Positions 36,120 to 49,172 of a stretch of 64,000 bases of DNA are shown here, one piece after another (position 1 is the first letter of the stretch; each line of letters opens with the position of its first letter). A model generated the notes under the pieces. That model had not been told where the DNA came from. It did no database searches and worked only from the letters and a program-made list of their open reading frames with translations. The translations under genes were made by a program, and so were the position numbers. The stretch spans positions 946,501 through 1,010,500 of the forward strand of contig NW_026731983.1 in NCBI RefSeq assembly GCF_028476545.1. The letters run 5' to 3'. The DNA is from Physella acuta. Lineage: Eukaryota > Mollusca > Gastropoda > Physidae.

Positions 36120-36465
36120 AGTGGTCCTTTTGTCGGGAGCCAAAATGACGGGGGCCTATTTGTCGGGAGTCGTAATAACGGGGACCGTTTTGTGGAAAAA
36201 CTAAATGACGGGAGCCTATATGTCGGGAGCCAAAATCACGGGAGCCTATTTATCAGGAGGGTTATTGACTGGAGCCCTTTTGTCGGGAGCCTATATAACG
36301 GGAGCCTATTTGTCGGGAGCCTAAATGACGGGAGCCTATTTATCGGGAGCCTTTATGACGGGGTCCATATGTCGCTGGCCCTTTTGACGGGGTCAGTTTG
36401 ACGGGGCTCTTAAGTCGGGGCCGATTTGTCGGGGTCGTTTTGACGGGGCCGTTTTGACGCCGCAC
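36120..36465. repeat. Minisatellite of GGAGCC-TATTTGTCG units
   Basis: Diverged short units alternate GTCGGGAGCC with AATGACGGGAGCC, giving a combined period near 32 bp, degrading at the 3' side to GACGGGGNC. The 69-codon frame inside (NGSLFVGS-like repeats) reflects the period, and I do not call it a gene. Confidence 0.85.
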
Positions 36466-36814
36466 GGTTTTAAATGTATTCTACATGCTTTAGTATTAGT
36501 TTCACTCGGTGTTACAATAGTTTTAAAACCAAGTTTTAAAAATAAAATTTTAGTTATTGCTAATAATGTTCATTGTTTGCTGAATATCTTAACAGTGACT
36601 CCTTGTTGTTGTTTTTTTTTAAATTAATAAAGCACTTTAAAAGTTTTTAAAAAAAACAATGAAATGTGTTTCTTTTTTTATACTCAAAAATGTATATGAT
36701 TACAAATTAAGCACGATTTTGTCTTTTTAAAACAATAATTTCTTTTATAATATTTACTAAGCTCAAACCTCATATGTAAAAAAAAAGTAAAGTTTCCCTT
36801 TCATACCTGACGGT
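36466..36814. other. AT-rich spacer, no gene seen
   Basis: Nothing recognised. Confidence 0.4.
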
Positions 36815-37037
36815 CTATGGGGCAAGAGAAGTAGAGTTCACTTGTTTCTGTGACCTCGGCATATGAAGAGATAGTGTGGTCAGCACTATGCCCAGCCGCC
36901 TTTACTCTCCCTAACGTGAGTTAGGTACCCATCAGAGTTGGGTGGACTCAGGGACGGTCTACTGGCTTGAACCCGGATTCGAACTCGAGACTTACGGGTT
37001 AGCAGCCCAGCTCTCTACCGCTAGACCACTCCGTCCC
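36815..37037 (-). mobile_element. tRNA-derived SINE (family 1), full-length
   Basis: Best-preserved copy. Reading its own strand: GGGACGGAGTGGTCTAGCGG (A box), a B-box GAGTTCGAATCCGGG, CTAACTCACGTTAGGGAG, GGCTGGGCATAGTGCTGACC, AGAAACAAGTGAACTCTACT and a tail CTTGCCCCATAGACC. Confidence 0.85.
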
Positions 37038-37349
37038 ATAAACCTCATATGAAAGACACATAAATAAATTATTAAAGTTAAAGACAGAATCATAATAATA
37101 AACTATAACAATTCACGTGTGTTGTAGTTTCCACGGAAAACCAAAGAAATTATCGATTACTCGAAATGGTTCCTACTTCAGCCTTTAGCCATGTGGCTAT
37201 CCTTGGGCGGAACAACCATATTGCCAGAGGTGAGGCGTCAGACCGTTTAGGTCCCCAAAATAAGACCAAAAACAATAAAATAAATATTTCGCTGTCAGAT
37301 ATTCTGTCAGAGATATTTTGTCTGAGTACATTTGTCATGTAACCCTCTC

Positions 37350-37401
<52 letters not shown>

Positions 37402-38340
37402 TCTCTCTTTCCAGCCGATCAAAAACTATTTTCTATTTAAGACTCAATGAAATTATCCATGACAGAGTCGATGATAACTACCGCTCTCTTGGATATTTCT
37501 CTTGAGAAACTCAATGATAAAGCGTTAATAGTTATAAAGAGAGTTTATCAAAACGGAAATAATTCAATTTGTTTAATTAATAGAGCGTTAAACGTAATTA
37601 TTTATTCTTAATTTCTCAGTGATTGATACAATTGTTTAGTGACAATTAAACTTAATTTTACAAATATAGAACCTCTATCTTCGTTTATAATTTATCAATT
37701 AAAATAAGATTTTTAAAAATAAATACAACAGGCCTTTTTACTATATTATTTGAAACAAAAATAATAACTAATGCATATAATAAAAAAAATTAATCATTTC
37801 TCATTCTAAACCTATCGCCTATTGAATATCTTTTTTTTTAATGCAAGGTCATTTTTTATAGAACCTACATAATTAACTTTTCTTCTAATAATAAAAAAAT
37901 CTGAATAAAAACTATTAATCCTACAAATATTAGAGTAATCTCCCTTGACAGTTTCTATTCGAATGTATTTTGTTTTGATTTTTGTTGTGAAATACAGTTG
38001 ACTTTTTAAATTAATTATATAAGAGAACAATCTATCTCTGTGTGTATTTATTTAAAAAAATATTATTTCAATTTTATATTTTATTTCTCATTCTAAATCT
38101 TTGGCTATCGAGTTTCATGGGTTTTTAAATTTAAGATTATGAACACATTGGCTTGACGAAAATGATTATATACACCTAAATACATAGTAAAATTTACTTT
38201 TATTAATAGACCTACACTATTTTATGCACAAACAAAAAAAAAGAATATTCTAGCCGCAGGTAAAACGTCAAAACAACAAAATAAAAGGAAACAAAAATGT
38301 AAAAATACATAGTTCTAGAGCACACTAGCACATACATAAA
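37038..38340. repeat. AT-rich spacer with (CT)n
   Basis: (CT)n with interruptions at about 37343-37410; otherwise no recognised feature. Confidence 0.6.
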
Positions 38341-38545
38341 TACATACGAACATTTGTGTGTGTGTAAGTAAGATGTGAGGTGGGCAGACAGGCGGGGTGG
38401 AAGGAAAGCAGTTTGGCAGGAATAACGGCAGGTAGGAAAGTACGTAGGCAGGCAGCAGCGCAGGCAGGTTCGTAGATAGGTAGGTAAGTAGGCAGGGAGG
38501 GAGTTAGGTATGTAGGTAGGTGGGCCTAGGTAGGAAGGTGCCTCA
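38341..38545. repeat. Degenerate GTAG/GCAG tandem repeat
   Basis: Runs of GGTAGGTAGGTAAGTAGGCA and GCAGACAGGCGGGG-type tetranucleotides, imperfect throughout. Confidence 0.75.
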
Positions 38546-39963
38546 CTCGGTATTGTAAGCGATTATAGTAGCCCATCATATTCATAGCGTTTCGCAATTA
38601 TTAAAACGAACGAACGTACCATAGTACTCAAGGGAAAGCCAGGGGAGCTAAATCGAACCCTGCCGGGGCGCCACCAAAATCGAAAAAAATTTCCGCAGAA
38701 ACCACCAAAGGGGTATTAGCAATAGCTTCTCAAATTTGAATGACAAACGATTGAAATGTTTGGTAATGCTTAAACAAACAAATCCACATATTTGTTTTTG
38801 GGGCGCGGGTTTGTCCACACTGCCGCCTAGACGCACTAAGGCGTACTATATGAAAGCCTTGAGTGTGCGTTAATTCACCTCTGTAATAGTGAGGTAGAAC
38901 ACACCTCGCAACTGCTCACGTATTAAAGACGCGTCCCTTAGCATTCCAGGGAGCCAATGGTTACACTACCGCAGGGTCGCTAATAATTCGGTTTAATTAT
39001 CTAATATCGTATGCCATTGTGTCCTTATTGTAGGTTTCTCTTTAAAAAGAAAGTAGGCGCTCCCGGTAGAGCCCGTGGTTCTCGCTGTCGCCAACTGCCA
39101 GGGTGCCGGCGGGCGTTCATTATTCTACTTAGTGAACAACTATAGTAGCCCATCTAAACGGTAGTGTCTCCCGGGGAAGCTCTTGGCCACTCCGGGGCAC
39201 TCAATCGCCGGGGTGATGACGGATGGACCTGGTGAAGTTTTACCACTGAATCGTAAAGGCGAAGCGTCCCCTCCCTGCGCCCGGGGACAAACTTTCAATT
39301 TGCCCCCTCCTGTATTTTTTTATATTTATAATGCAAAACTGTAGCTAAAATGAGCTTTTAATTTTTTCCAACCCATTTTGGCGCCCCATAGGGTTGGCGC
39401 CCGGTGACATATGTACCTCCCCAACCCCCTCGCTACGCCTCTGCTGACACTAGTAGTACCTATGACAGCAATTGATGAGATAGCCGCTCTGGATTGTGGG
39501 CTCATAATCGTATAATGAGAAAAATCCAACCCTCCCAGGGCGCCACCTTTAAGAAAGTTTTTTTTTTCTCGAAACCCTTTTCACCAACTCCCCAAAATTG
39601 TTATAGCACTCGTAAGGACAGTGTCAAATTGCATCCGACTTTTACTTTTATGGAGAAAATCGCATCGCTTCCTGCCAGAGACCCCAGGCACCGACCAAAG
39701 GGGGGGGGGAGGGTAGCCACCAAAAGAGGTAGAATTATTTTTTTAAATCCTCTCTCTTCAGTCAAATTTAAGAAAATTTCCGGGGGGGGGGGGGCGGAGG
39801 CGTGCAGATACTGTTAAAAATATATATTATTTTCTATATAAATTCCTGGAAAAAACTCTGTTCACAAAGTTTTATGGCGGTCCGATGAAAGATGTAGTAA
39901 TTCATATAGGACAAACAGACAAACATTCTTTCATTTCTATAAATATAAATAGATATATACTTT
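38546..39963 (+). mobile_element. HINE-like element, head missing, interrupted by a hAT MITE
   Basis: Contains blocks shared with 17087-19515 (GAACACACCTCG, TGTGTCCTTATTGTAG, TAGTAGCCCATC) and degraded monomers, ending GGACAAACAGACAAACATTC then AATAGATATATAC. It is cut by the MITE at 39254-39443. Confidence 0.5.
39254..39443. mobile_element. hAT-type MITE (CAGAGGCGTAGCGA), copy 3
   Basis: Left end degraded (AAAGGCGAAGCGTCCC), right end CTCGCTACGCCTCTG intact; interior GCGCCCGGGGACAAACTTTC and CCCATTTTGGCGCCCC match copies 1 and 2. It sits between CACTGAATC and CTAGTAGTACC-type sequence that is continuous at about 35170-35192. Confidence 0.8.
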
Positions 39964-41464
39964 AACTAGCGTCCGCATACCCGCACCCGGAAATTTAGTC
40001 ACAATTTTCTTTGTTTGTTACATTTGAACCCTTTGAACAAGATGCAACAAATATATTTAACCAAGAAACTGAACAAGTAAAATGATCGTTATCTTTTTAT
40101 TGTTTTTAGATATAGAGTAGTAACAGACTACCGACAGGTCCCAACTCGCGACGAGGTAGACATTTTTATTAAAACACACATCTAAGACATTTTCCATTTA
40201 GGTGGGTTTTGCAGGGTTTCTTAAGTCGTGGACAAGTGATTGCGCTTATCTCTGTTGAGTAGCTATGTATTCTGTCCTATATTAGACACATTTGTAAATA
40301 TCTGTCACAATACGGGCATATAGATAATATAATATTAGCTTATTTTTGTGGACGACGCTAAAATTTGCCATCGACACCAACGGCATACAAGTTGAAATTT
40401 GGTCCTTCATAAATGTTTGAAGTCTCTAGATTAAAACTACTTTTCTCTTTTATGCGCCTACTGACCACATAACATGTATTTCGTCTGAAATTCTAAAAAA
40501 CAGAGCACAAATATATCTTCTAGACTTGTGAAGTCTACAGATTAGGTATTTTGGCAGTTATCTAAGCCCTTGCGTGTTCTGACTCAAAGTCTTTTCTTTC
40601 TCTATTGAAGCCTCGCGCATTATGGGATTGGGTTTTTAAGGCGGCATAAAGCTTTCTATTGTTCCGTATAGTATTGAGTACACTAGATTAAAAACTAATG
40701 TCTTCAGATGCCTAAATATGTTTAACCACTAATTAATCAGAATAATGTGTCAAGATTTCAATTCTTGGTTTTGGGACACGTTAGTTGTCGGGGTTGAGCT
40801 AATGTCGATAGCATTAGGCCTGTACCTTGATGCGGGCGTTTTTTTTTTTTTTTTTGTAATCATCGTAATCATTAAACTACGCAACTGTTGGTTGATGGGG
40901 CTTCTTCAGTTGTTTGATTTGCTTAATGTTACTGATATCATGCTTGTGAGGCTTTTGTAAGAAGAAAATGCGTTAAAACACTTTTTAGTTATGCTTTTTA
41001 AAAATTGGCCTAGATTTTACAATAACATCATCGTAAGGAGCAATAAAATTTAAACAACTTTAGAATGCACCTGTTTCGGCAAACATGAATGTTATTCTTC
41101 AAACTAGTAGTGTTAAAGATGTCTTTTTCACATTTTCGACTTATAAGCAATACAGTAAATATACAAACAAGCAGTGGCGTAGACAAGGAGGGGTTTAATA
41201 GTGATTTAATAATGATACTTTCTTAACCCTCTACTGGACATCATGTTTGGTACCTTGTCTCCGGCATCTGGGTGGATTTGGATTACACCCAAGTTTTACT
41301 TCATAGTAAATGGCTTCAGTTTTAATTATTGGAGTTGGTAGCAACATGGAAACAGTTGAAGATATTCAGAACAATGTGGCCAGGAGAAATTGCATTAATT
41401 AGTATAAAATGTACCATTACTAACAATAGGCCCTACTTAATTGTTTAATGTTGCTGGATATTAA
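39964..41464. other. Intergenic; ACTAGC head at its start, no gene
   Basis: ACTAGCGTCCGCATACCCGC at about 39966 starts another headed repeat whose body I cannot delimit. No coding exon is supported; the 71-codon frame at 40745 has no recognisable feature. Confidence 0.4.
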
Positions 41465-41722
41465 GGGGTCGGCGTGGTCGAGTCGGTAAAACTCATGGTT
41501 GCTAAACCGAAAAGTCTCGAGTTCGAACCCTCGGGCAGATGAGGCTCGTTAGCTGGGGACAGCCACTCTTCTAGGAGAGACAACTACAAAATTAAACAAC
41601 TGCTGCCTTGTAGTTTGTTCTTGGTTGGACAAAGGCTATGGAAGCAAATCCAAACAGAAAAGCAGGCTGAAATCGGAGTCAATGGCCTCAATGGCGCATA
41701 ACCAGTTGACACGTAACGCTTA
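41465..41722 (+). mobile_element. tRNA-derived SINE (family 2), full-length
   Basis: Head GGGGTCGGCGTGGTCGAGTC (A box TGGTCGAGTCGG) and B box GAGTTCGAACCCTCG, then ACAACTGCTGCCTTGTAG, GAAATCGGAGTCAATGGCCT and CGCATAACCAGTTGACACG. Its head differs from family 1. A reversed near full-length copy is at 43390-43636. Confidence 0.85.
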
Positions 41723-41730
41723 ATTGTGTT

Positions 41731-41872
41731 GGAGGCGTGGTCGAGTCGGCAAAAAGCTCATGGTTGATATATTCGAACAAAGTCTCGAGTTCAAACCCAC
41801 TGGCAGATAAATCTCGATCCCCTTCAACACTAATAATGAACGAAGAAGAAGAAGAAGAAGAAGAAAGAAGCT
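41731..41872 (+). mobile_element. tRNA-derived SINE (family 2), short copy with (GAA)n tail
   Basis: Head GGAGGCGTGGTCGAGTCGGC, B box GAGTTCAAACCCACTGG, then a (GAA)n tail at 41843-41867. Confidence 0.75.
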
Positions 41873-42234
41873 GGATATTAAGCCTGGTAGGTATTTATGT
41901 TTATTTATTTGTAAAGAAACAAAAAAAAGGATTCCCAAACAAAGTTTTATTTTTCAGAAACAAAGAAAATTGTACAAATCAATAAAGATCAGTTTTCAAA
42001 AGAATTTGTATAAAAGTAATTATTATAAAATAGGAATATAGTGTTTCATAGATAAAAATAAAATACTTAGCACAAACAATGAGAGGAATATTTTTTATCA
42101 GAGAAGAGAAAAATATATGATGTGGTTTGAAAATAATAAAGTACAGAATGTAGCTTTTGCAAATTAAAATGAAAATTCTTGTTTCATTTTAAAATTTCAT
42201 AATAAAACATTTTAAGAAATTCTATATTAGGAAT

Positions 42235-42325
<91 letters not shown>

Positions 42326-43175
42326 AATTTATATTTTTAATAAGAAAATTTGTTGAATTATAATAAACAGCAAAAATGATTCAAATAAGTTTAGAAGTAT
42401 TTGGCTTGATGTCCCAACAGTGAACTTTATCCCGAGCTTGTTTCCTTATTGATAACCCATCTTTTTTGTTCCACCCTTCCAATCAAATATCCAGCTTTTT
42501 CTTGGCCTGTATCATAATGCTGGTCATAGACTTGCTTGACTTGTGTATCACAATATGATTTTGAATGTTTTTCTGTAAATGAAAGAAAAGAAAAAAATAT
42601 TTTGATACTTTCTTTTGTGGAACTAGCAAGAGAAATAAATTACAAATTTTTATTACTACCTCTACTATTTCTTCACTATAACTAATTACTTTGAAAAGAT
42701 AAAGCACTGAACATGATGAATAACAAGAAACAAACATGATCAGCAAAGATAATTATAGATTTAAAATTTTGTTCATTCATATTAAAGATTAATGAAGTAG
42801 GCTATCAATATTTACCCTCTTGATAGCTGATACTTTGATTTGGTGTCTTTACTTTAAGCTTACACATCAGTCTCTGTGAGGTAAAATATAAAATATGCTT
42901 CAATAAAACTGTTTCAGTATATTAATGACATTAGATAAGTACATAGTTTTGAGCTCTATAACAATATGTGTTTCAATTATCATTCAAATATAATACCCTC
43001 TATGTTGTACAACTCACAGATTTATTAGAATTTAAGAAAAGACAATAATTAATACAATATTTTGGATTAAAATCCATTATGTTTATTATAACATATAATG
43101 TCACTTATCATAAAAAAATAACCAGACTTCACATTCAAAAACACGTTTTTTTTATCTTTAAAAAAAAAAAACGAT
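41873..43175. repeat. AT-rich DNA with (TA)n
   Basis: (TA)n at about 42239-42320. No gene recognised. Confidence 0.6.
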
Positions 43176-43179
43176 TTCG

Positions 43180-43636
43180 GTTGTGCATAGTTCTGACCAC
43201 ACTATCCCTTCATATACTGACGTCACAGGTGACCTACTCAACTCTACTTCACCTGCCCAGTCTTCTTCTACTTCGTTCTTAATTTTTATGGTTGGGAGGG
43301 ATCGAGCCTTATCTGAAAGAGGGTTTGAACTCGAGACTTTTTTCGAATTTATCAACCATGAGCTTTGCAGACTCGAACATGCTTCCATCACAATTAAGGA
43401 TTACATGTCAACTGGTTATGCGCCATTGAGGCCATTGACTCCGATTTCAGCCTGCTTTTCTTTTTGGATTTGCTTCCATAGCCTTTGTCCAACCAAGAAC
43501 AAACTACAAGGCAGCAGTTGTTGGATTTTGGAGTTGTCTCTCCCCAGCTAACGAACCTCATCTGCCCGAGAGTTCGAACCCGAGACTTTTCGGTTTAGCA
43601 ACCATGAGCTTTACCGACTCGACCACGCCGACCCCC
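43180..43636 (-). mobile_element. Two reversed SINEs (family 1/2 chimera, then family 2)
   Basis: 43180-43385 pairs a family-1-like tail (CACACTATCCCTTCATATAC, CTCTACTTCACCTGCC) with a family-2 head (GAGGGTTTGAACTCGAGAC, CCATGAGCTTTGCAGACTCG). 43390-43636 is a near full-length family-2 copy ending GACTCGACCACGCCGACCCC. Confidence 0.7.
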
Positions 43637-44575
43637 AGTGTCCTGCCAAGTCTCAGACAGCATGTTTTTATCGTTTATAAAATAGATTCCGGCCGAACAT
43701 GTCTCTGGTCACACTATTCCTTCATATGCTTAGGACAAATAAACAGATAAAAAAACAAGACCAAAATGTGTCTTCGATACAAAAATTTTCAGGAAAATCT
43801 CTGAGCTATTAATTTATTTGATGACGCAAAGATGTCGTAATAAACAGGCAACGGTTCAATAACTTGGTTGCTCACTTCACTATTGTGATATCACCTTGAG
43901 ATAAAAACTTCGTTTTTAAATAAAATAAAATGGGTAATGGTGTGTAGATTTTATGTGTTTCGTCTGGGTCGTGGTGTTGGGTTGCGTGTTGGCTTTGATC
44001 TAGGTTGGGAAAAAGTTTAAAGTTGTTGTTTAAGGATGCATGCATTAAAAAAAAAACAACTCTCAAAGACTGCTGTGTTGGTTGCCAATCAACAAGCCAA
44101 AACATTGTGTCCACACAACACAATTTTTCAGGAAAATCTCTGAGTTATTGATTGACCTCGATGACGCAACCAATGCAAAAGAACGTGACACGAAACACAA
44201 TGTACTCAGTTAACGCTTTTTAAAATATAAAAATAAACATCTGCAGTATAGAGCTTGGATATTTCGCATAAGCACCACCGATCGCTGCATGAAGTATATA
44301 ATGTTTAGTACATCATTAAAAAGCTTACTACACTAAAAATAACATTTCAACACATCTGATTTGTGGAGCTACACTCTATAATGTCGATTTAGAAGCGTAG
44401 CCAAAGGTAGGCTATACCGGGAAGAAGATTTAATGACATTTTTTTTTAATAAAAGGGCTCTTTGGGAATGGCTAATGTGTAAAGTATAACAATCTCACAT
44501 TTAAGAAAAAAAACAGATCTTATCCCCAACGAACAGAGTTAAAGCTTATTACCAAAATCATGCTTTTGTTATCTA
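43637..44575. other. Intergenic, with a short direct repeat
   Basis: TTTTCAGGAAAATCTCTGAG followed by TATTnATTnA and GATGACGCAA occurs at about 43787 and 44127. Nothing coding seen. Confidence 0.45.
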
Positions 44576-44944
44576 CTAGCGTATCCGTCGTACAAGATGG
44601 TGTGATCTCATTGCTAAAGAAATTCGGAGACTCGTTATGATGATATTCAGTTGTTACCTATTTTTTTTAGAAGCCTGACCAAATTTTATTTGTATACCTT
44701 TCAATATATCTTTTTTACAATAACAGATGCACAATGTAGGAAGCGTTTAGCGTACGTTTATAAAACTCATCAAGGGCGAGGTCCCAGGTAGGAGGAGTGC
44801 TGCAGTGCTCTTGTGCGAGCCAAAGTGATCCAGGGTGCTGCTCGGTTTCACCCAGCTAATGCGCTCACTCATCAGTCACATTTCAACCACCAGTTGACAA
44901 AGTCATTTTATGTTTATACTTTTATTATTATAAAAGATTTTAAG

Positions 44945-45272
44945 AAAATCATTCATTTTCTCCTCTTTAGTGCACTATTACACAAAGTTTGTTTTTAAAA
45001 CGTTTTTTTATGGATTTTGTTTCAGAACTTTAAACTTGTTTAACACAAAAGAGTTGCATGACTAAAATTATTGCGCACCAAACGAACATGATAACGTCAT
45101 CTTATTAATTAAGTCAAATTTAATGTCATATTGCATTGTCTTTAAGTCTTGAACTATGTGCTAACTTTTAATCTCTCAGTTCGAAATGCCCAAAATTTCG
45201 CTCGCCCGTTTCCATCTATGACGACTGACGACAAACAGAGGAAGCAAGTTAAATAGAAGCTTGTAAAAAGCA
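44945..45272 (-). repeat. PAL-family unit, reverse, with half a palindrome
   Basis: TTTAGTGCACTATTACACAA is one palindrome arm; TTGCGCACCAAACGAACATG, TTAATTAAGTCAAATTTAAT and GACGACTGACGACAAACAGA are the complemented body. The other arm is lost. Confidence 0.65.
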
Positions 45273-45797
45273 AAAAAAAAAAAGTCAATTATTGCCAATT
45301 CTGTTTTTATGAAAGGTGATTTTGACCCTACTAGCAACGACCCGGTTTAAAGGGCTTTTTCTAGAACGGCCAGGAAATAAACTTGAATACCTTCAAATCA
45401 ATAAATCAATACACTATCGATTTTAAGATTATACATATTTAATGAACGAGAAAGGACGATTTTAAAACGTGCCAATACATGAAAACAACCACCATCTTTA
45501 AACATTTGTGCTGCTGGGGGGGGGGGGTAATAAGTGGCTGACTTATATTCGTAAATATGTAGTAAAATTAAACATTGTGCAATATGCCTATGCATTTTAG
45601 GGGCGGAACTACCATACTTCGCAACCCTGCATCACCGGTGGCGGAGGGGGGGGGGGGGGTGGACGATGCGACCCACAGCCGACAGAAATGATTTTAATTA
45701 TTATTTAAAATTGAAGTGTTTTGCATTCTTGTCTTGATGTTTCTTTTGTTAAACAACACCATAGATGCGGTACTTATATGTATGTATACACACACAC

Positions 45798-45894
<97 letters not shown>

Positions 45895-46509
45895 GTTGAG
45901 TTATCGTATGCTTAATTCAGTTATTAATAGCACGTAGCACAGGCACGTGCCTCAATTTGCCCAATTTTTGCTACTTTGAAAAGGTTCATTTATTATCTTT
46001 GATACTACTCTTTTAATAGTTTAATTTTACATATTATATTCGAAATAATTAAAATTCTGTGACAAAAAATTGTGTTCAATTTGGTAACCTAATTCCTTAA
46101 AACGAAGGAACATAGAAATGCGGTATCGATACCTAGTTTGTGAGACATTTTGCATAGTCTGCTGAAATTATAAACCGAAAATAAATATGCTAGTTTTAAA
46201 GAAAAATAAATAATGAAGATAATGCCACTAAAAAAAGAGTTAGTCTCAATGTTTTACTGTTTTAAATAATTGTTTGAAAACTCACTATAGAGAAAACACA
46301 AGCAAAGTTAAAACATTCACAATAATAGGGAAAACGAATCGTGACGTCACATGGAACATATATTAAGAAATAGTTTAAACCCGGAAAAGTGCACACAATA
46401 ATATGACGTCATTGATTCTCGACTAAACTATGAATTCAAAAGCCAATACCGAAAAAAATATACAATAGTAATGACGTCATCGATACTCTATAATAAAAAC
46501 TCTGGTATT
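45273..46509. repeat. ACTAGC head, G-runs and a long (TA)n
   Basis: ACTAGCAACGACCCGGTTTA at about 45330 is another head of the ACTAGC set. (TA)n runs from about 45799 to 45890. The rest is AT-rich without a gene. Confidence 0.6.
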
Positions 46510-47100
46510 TGTCTAATCTTTAAAGTTGTTTGCGTGCAGAGCTTCTTTTATGCATCTCTTCTGGTAAGAGCGAAGCCCCCCCCCCCCCCCCCACTGGTAG
46601 AAGTCTAATCCACCAGCCCCCCAAAACGAAATAGAATTTGTATAGAGAATACATACTTTTACCAGTGTCGTCCTCTCCCCGCCCGGAGAATTTTATTCGC
46701 CCGTTCAAAATATTCAAGTGCCCCACCCCCGGAAAAGGTCTGAAAGTAACACTGTCTGCGTGAGTGAGATATATAAGCCAAAAGTAGAAAACGGGTCTAT
46801 TTTATAGAAGTAGCGACAAATGCGACCAGCGTTCCTTTCAGACTTTTTCCCCCACGGAGGTGGCTGGGGTACATGAAATTTGCGCTGGTGGGGTGGACTA
46901 AAATTTTTGGAAGGGGGAAGACAATGGTAAAAACAATTTTCTATAATTTGTTTATTTCGTTGAATGGGAAAGAAGACGTGCTTTAGGGTAAGGGGGGGGG
47001 GGTTGGGCTGCCCCCTCCCAAGTAGAGTCTCCTGAAAGAAACTTCTAATGCGACTTATGTCATGTTTGAGCTTAGGTGCAAGGTTTAGGGGTATGAAAAT
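46510..47100 (+). mobile_element. Composite MITE
   Basis: Has a right MITE end (AAAAGGTCTGAAAGTAACACTG), the middle homologous to the complement of 24084-24178 (GCCAAAAGTAGAAAACGGG), a left MITE end (TTCCTTTCAGACTTTTTC) and the GCACCTAAGCTC-complement outer block (GAGCTTAGGTGCAAGGTTTA). Confidence 0.6.
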
Positions 47101-48399
47101 GACTATATTTAGTAAATGTCGATCAAGCTTAAATCCGGTTAAAATTCCGATTCTGGGTCGAAACCGATGTTCAATTACATTTTTCGTTTCCGGTTAAATT
47201 TGAAGTTGAGACGGTGATTAAGGTTATGGTTTGGGTTTAGAAAAAAAACCACGATCAATATAGCGCCCGTTGTATCTCTCCCTCAGCGCGCCATTTATTA
47301 ATAATATACTATTATTGAAGTTATAATAATTGTCAGTATATGAAATATAGCTAAGTTCTTCAGGCTGTTAACTTTATCATATTACAATAGCTTAGAAGAT
47401 TCGTTTTATAATCATACAATTTTTACCTTTATTTTAAATCCACTACAGCATAGGCTTATTTTCTTTTTTTAACTTTATGCCTTGGCTGATATTTTAGACA
47501 TTAATATTACAAATGAACAACAGATTCAAGAAATTCATATTGTTACAACCGTGTTCCTTAATTACACTATAACGGAAAACTATGAGTCTTTTTGAAAAAC
47601 AAAGAAAACTGAATTAAACTTGTGTTTTTCTTTTACGTTTGATTCGATGTAAGCGTAAGTAAAATATCTTAAACTAATTCTGCATAAACATAAATTGTAT
47701 GTCATTCAAAACACAGTGCACATAATTATGGCGACATTAAGAACTCCTTTACTCTTTATGGATGACTGAAGACCCGTTTATTGATTTTATTATCGATTAC
47801 ACGAAACTCATAGATGCTAAAAGTTTTATTTTTCTAAACTTGGCTGTACTTGCAGGTTAGTTTAAATCTACACAACACAAAGTACGTCAGTAATTTAAAT
47901 ATAACTGTTTCGTATTTATTGAGTGGAATAGAATATTTTTATTTCCCAGTTGGTGAGTATCCGCATACATTTTGTGTCTGAGATATTTTAAATCATAACA
48001 ATTATTGATGGTTTATTTTTTTTCATTCTACTAATAATTTGTTTAAATATAAATATAATGTTTTATGACTGAGTAAGCAGTCCAATTATTTTTTACTATA
48101 GAGAACGAGTTTCATAAAGTGGACTTACTTTTTCGTTAAAAGTTCTCCGCAAATTATTAATTACTACGCCTTGCTCAAGTAATTCAGGATGAGTAACACT
48201 CAAGGTAATTTATGTAGTCATTACTATTTTTATATTTCGTTTTTCACCTAGACACAGTAATCTGCTACGGATATGACAATACTGGAGTGCTTACACTTTT
48301 AAAGAGTAAATATATATTTGATCTTAATTTTTATGTAAATAACTCCGCGTGATATGGAAGTCATCTGATGTACTTACATAATAAATAAAACAAATATGA
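47101..48399. other. AT-rich intergenic DNA, no gene seen
   Basis: No supported exon or repeat. Confidence 0.4.
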
Positions 48400-48600
48400 A
48401 AAACCGTTCTAGTAGCAAGCTATTAAATGCACTAAAATAAAAAATAAAACTAATGTGTGTCTTTCATAAAAGCTTTTGTTGCTCATGAGATATTTTACAT
48501 ATTTTAGTTACCAAAGCTGTTAAGATAGAAAGCAAATTAGTTTTATTATCTTGTTTTCAGTGCATTTAAAAGCTTGCTTTTAGAAAAGTTTTTTATTTGT
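48400..48600. repeat. Inverted repeat related to the PAL tips
   Basis: Left arm ACCGTTCTAGTAGCAAGCTA, TTAAATGCACTAAAATAAAA, AAACTAAT; right arm ATTAGTTTTATTATCTTG, CAGTGCATTTAAAAGCTTGC. Arms of about 55 bp are imperfect. The TGCACTAAAA and AAGCTTG elements echo the PAL palindrome. Confidence 0.65.
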
Positions 48601-48782
48601 TTTATTTTCTAGTGTTTAGTCTTCATATTTTTTTAAATTCTCAACTACCTATGCTGTAACTAAAATATTTGCTTTCAAACACTTTTTCCCCCGTGAAATC
48701 AGCCGTCCGTAACGATAGTTTACAGACAATGACAACCAGATCACGTAGATCTTTTTACCTCCCGTTAGTTTCAAATCGTGTA

Positions 48783-49172
48783 CAACATTTTACTCTACCC
48801 GTCTCTGGGATCTTTATATATAATTCTCTTCATGGGTACCATAGAAAACACCACGCAGCTTAGCCACCACTCTCATCCCCACCTGTCAGGTGAGCTGTGG
48901 TTCACCCGAATGTTTACAATCGTAGAGCCGGGTTAGCGACCCTACTAGGGGCAGATAATTTAGTATTAAACGATTTGAAATGAAGGGGAGGTAACAATTT
49001 TTGATTGATATGTTCATTGTCTGTAAACGGCTGCTTTCACTGGGCGGTGGGGTGGGGGAGGGAGCGCGGGAGGGGGTAGTGTTGAATTTACTATTGATAC
49101 ATTACTGATAAGCAGAAAATAAAACAACTAGAAGGCGGCGTATGTTACGTCGCGGGTCAGCTCGTAGTAACT
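48783..49172 (-). mobile_element. Hairpin-headed ~400-bp repeat (family F), copy 3
   Basis: Complement of 12577-13030: TATATATAATTCTCTTCATG at one end, CAGGTGAGCTGTGGTTCAC and ACGGCTGCTTTCACTGGG inside, and GGCGGCGTATGTTACGTCGC head with GGGTCAGCTCG at the other end. Confidence 0.7.

Noticed and set aside
41465-41540. Possible tRNA-Leu/Ser-like gene
   Set aside because: Same reasoning; a near full-length reversed copy with the same non-tRNA body lies at 43390-43636.
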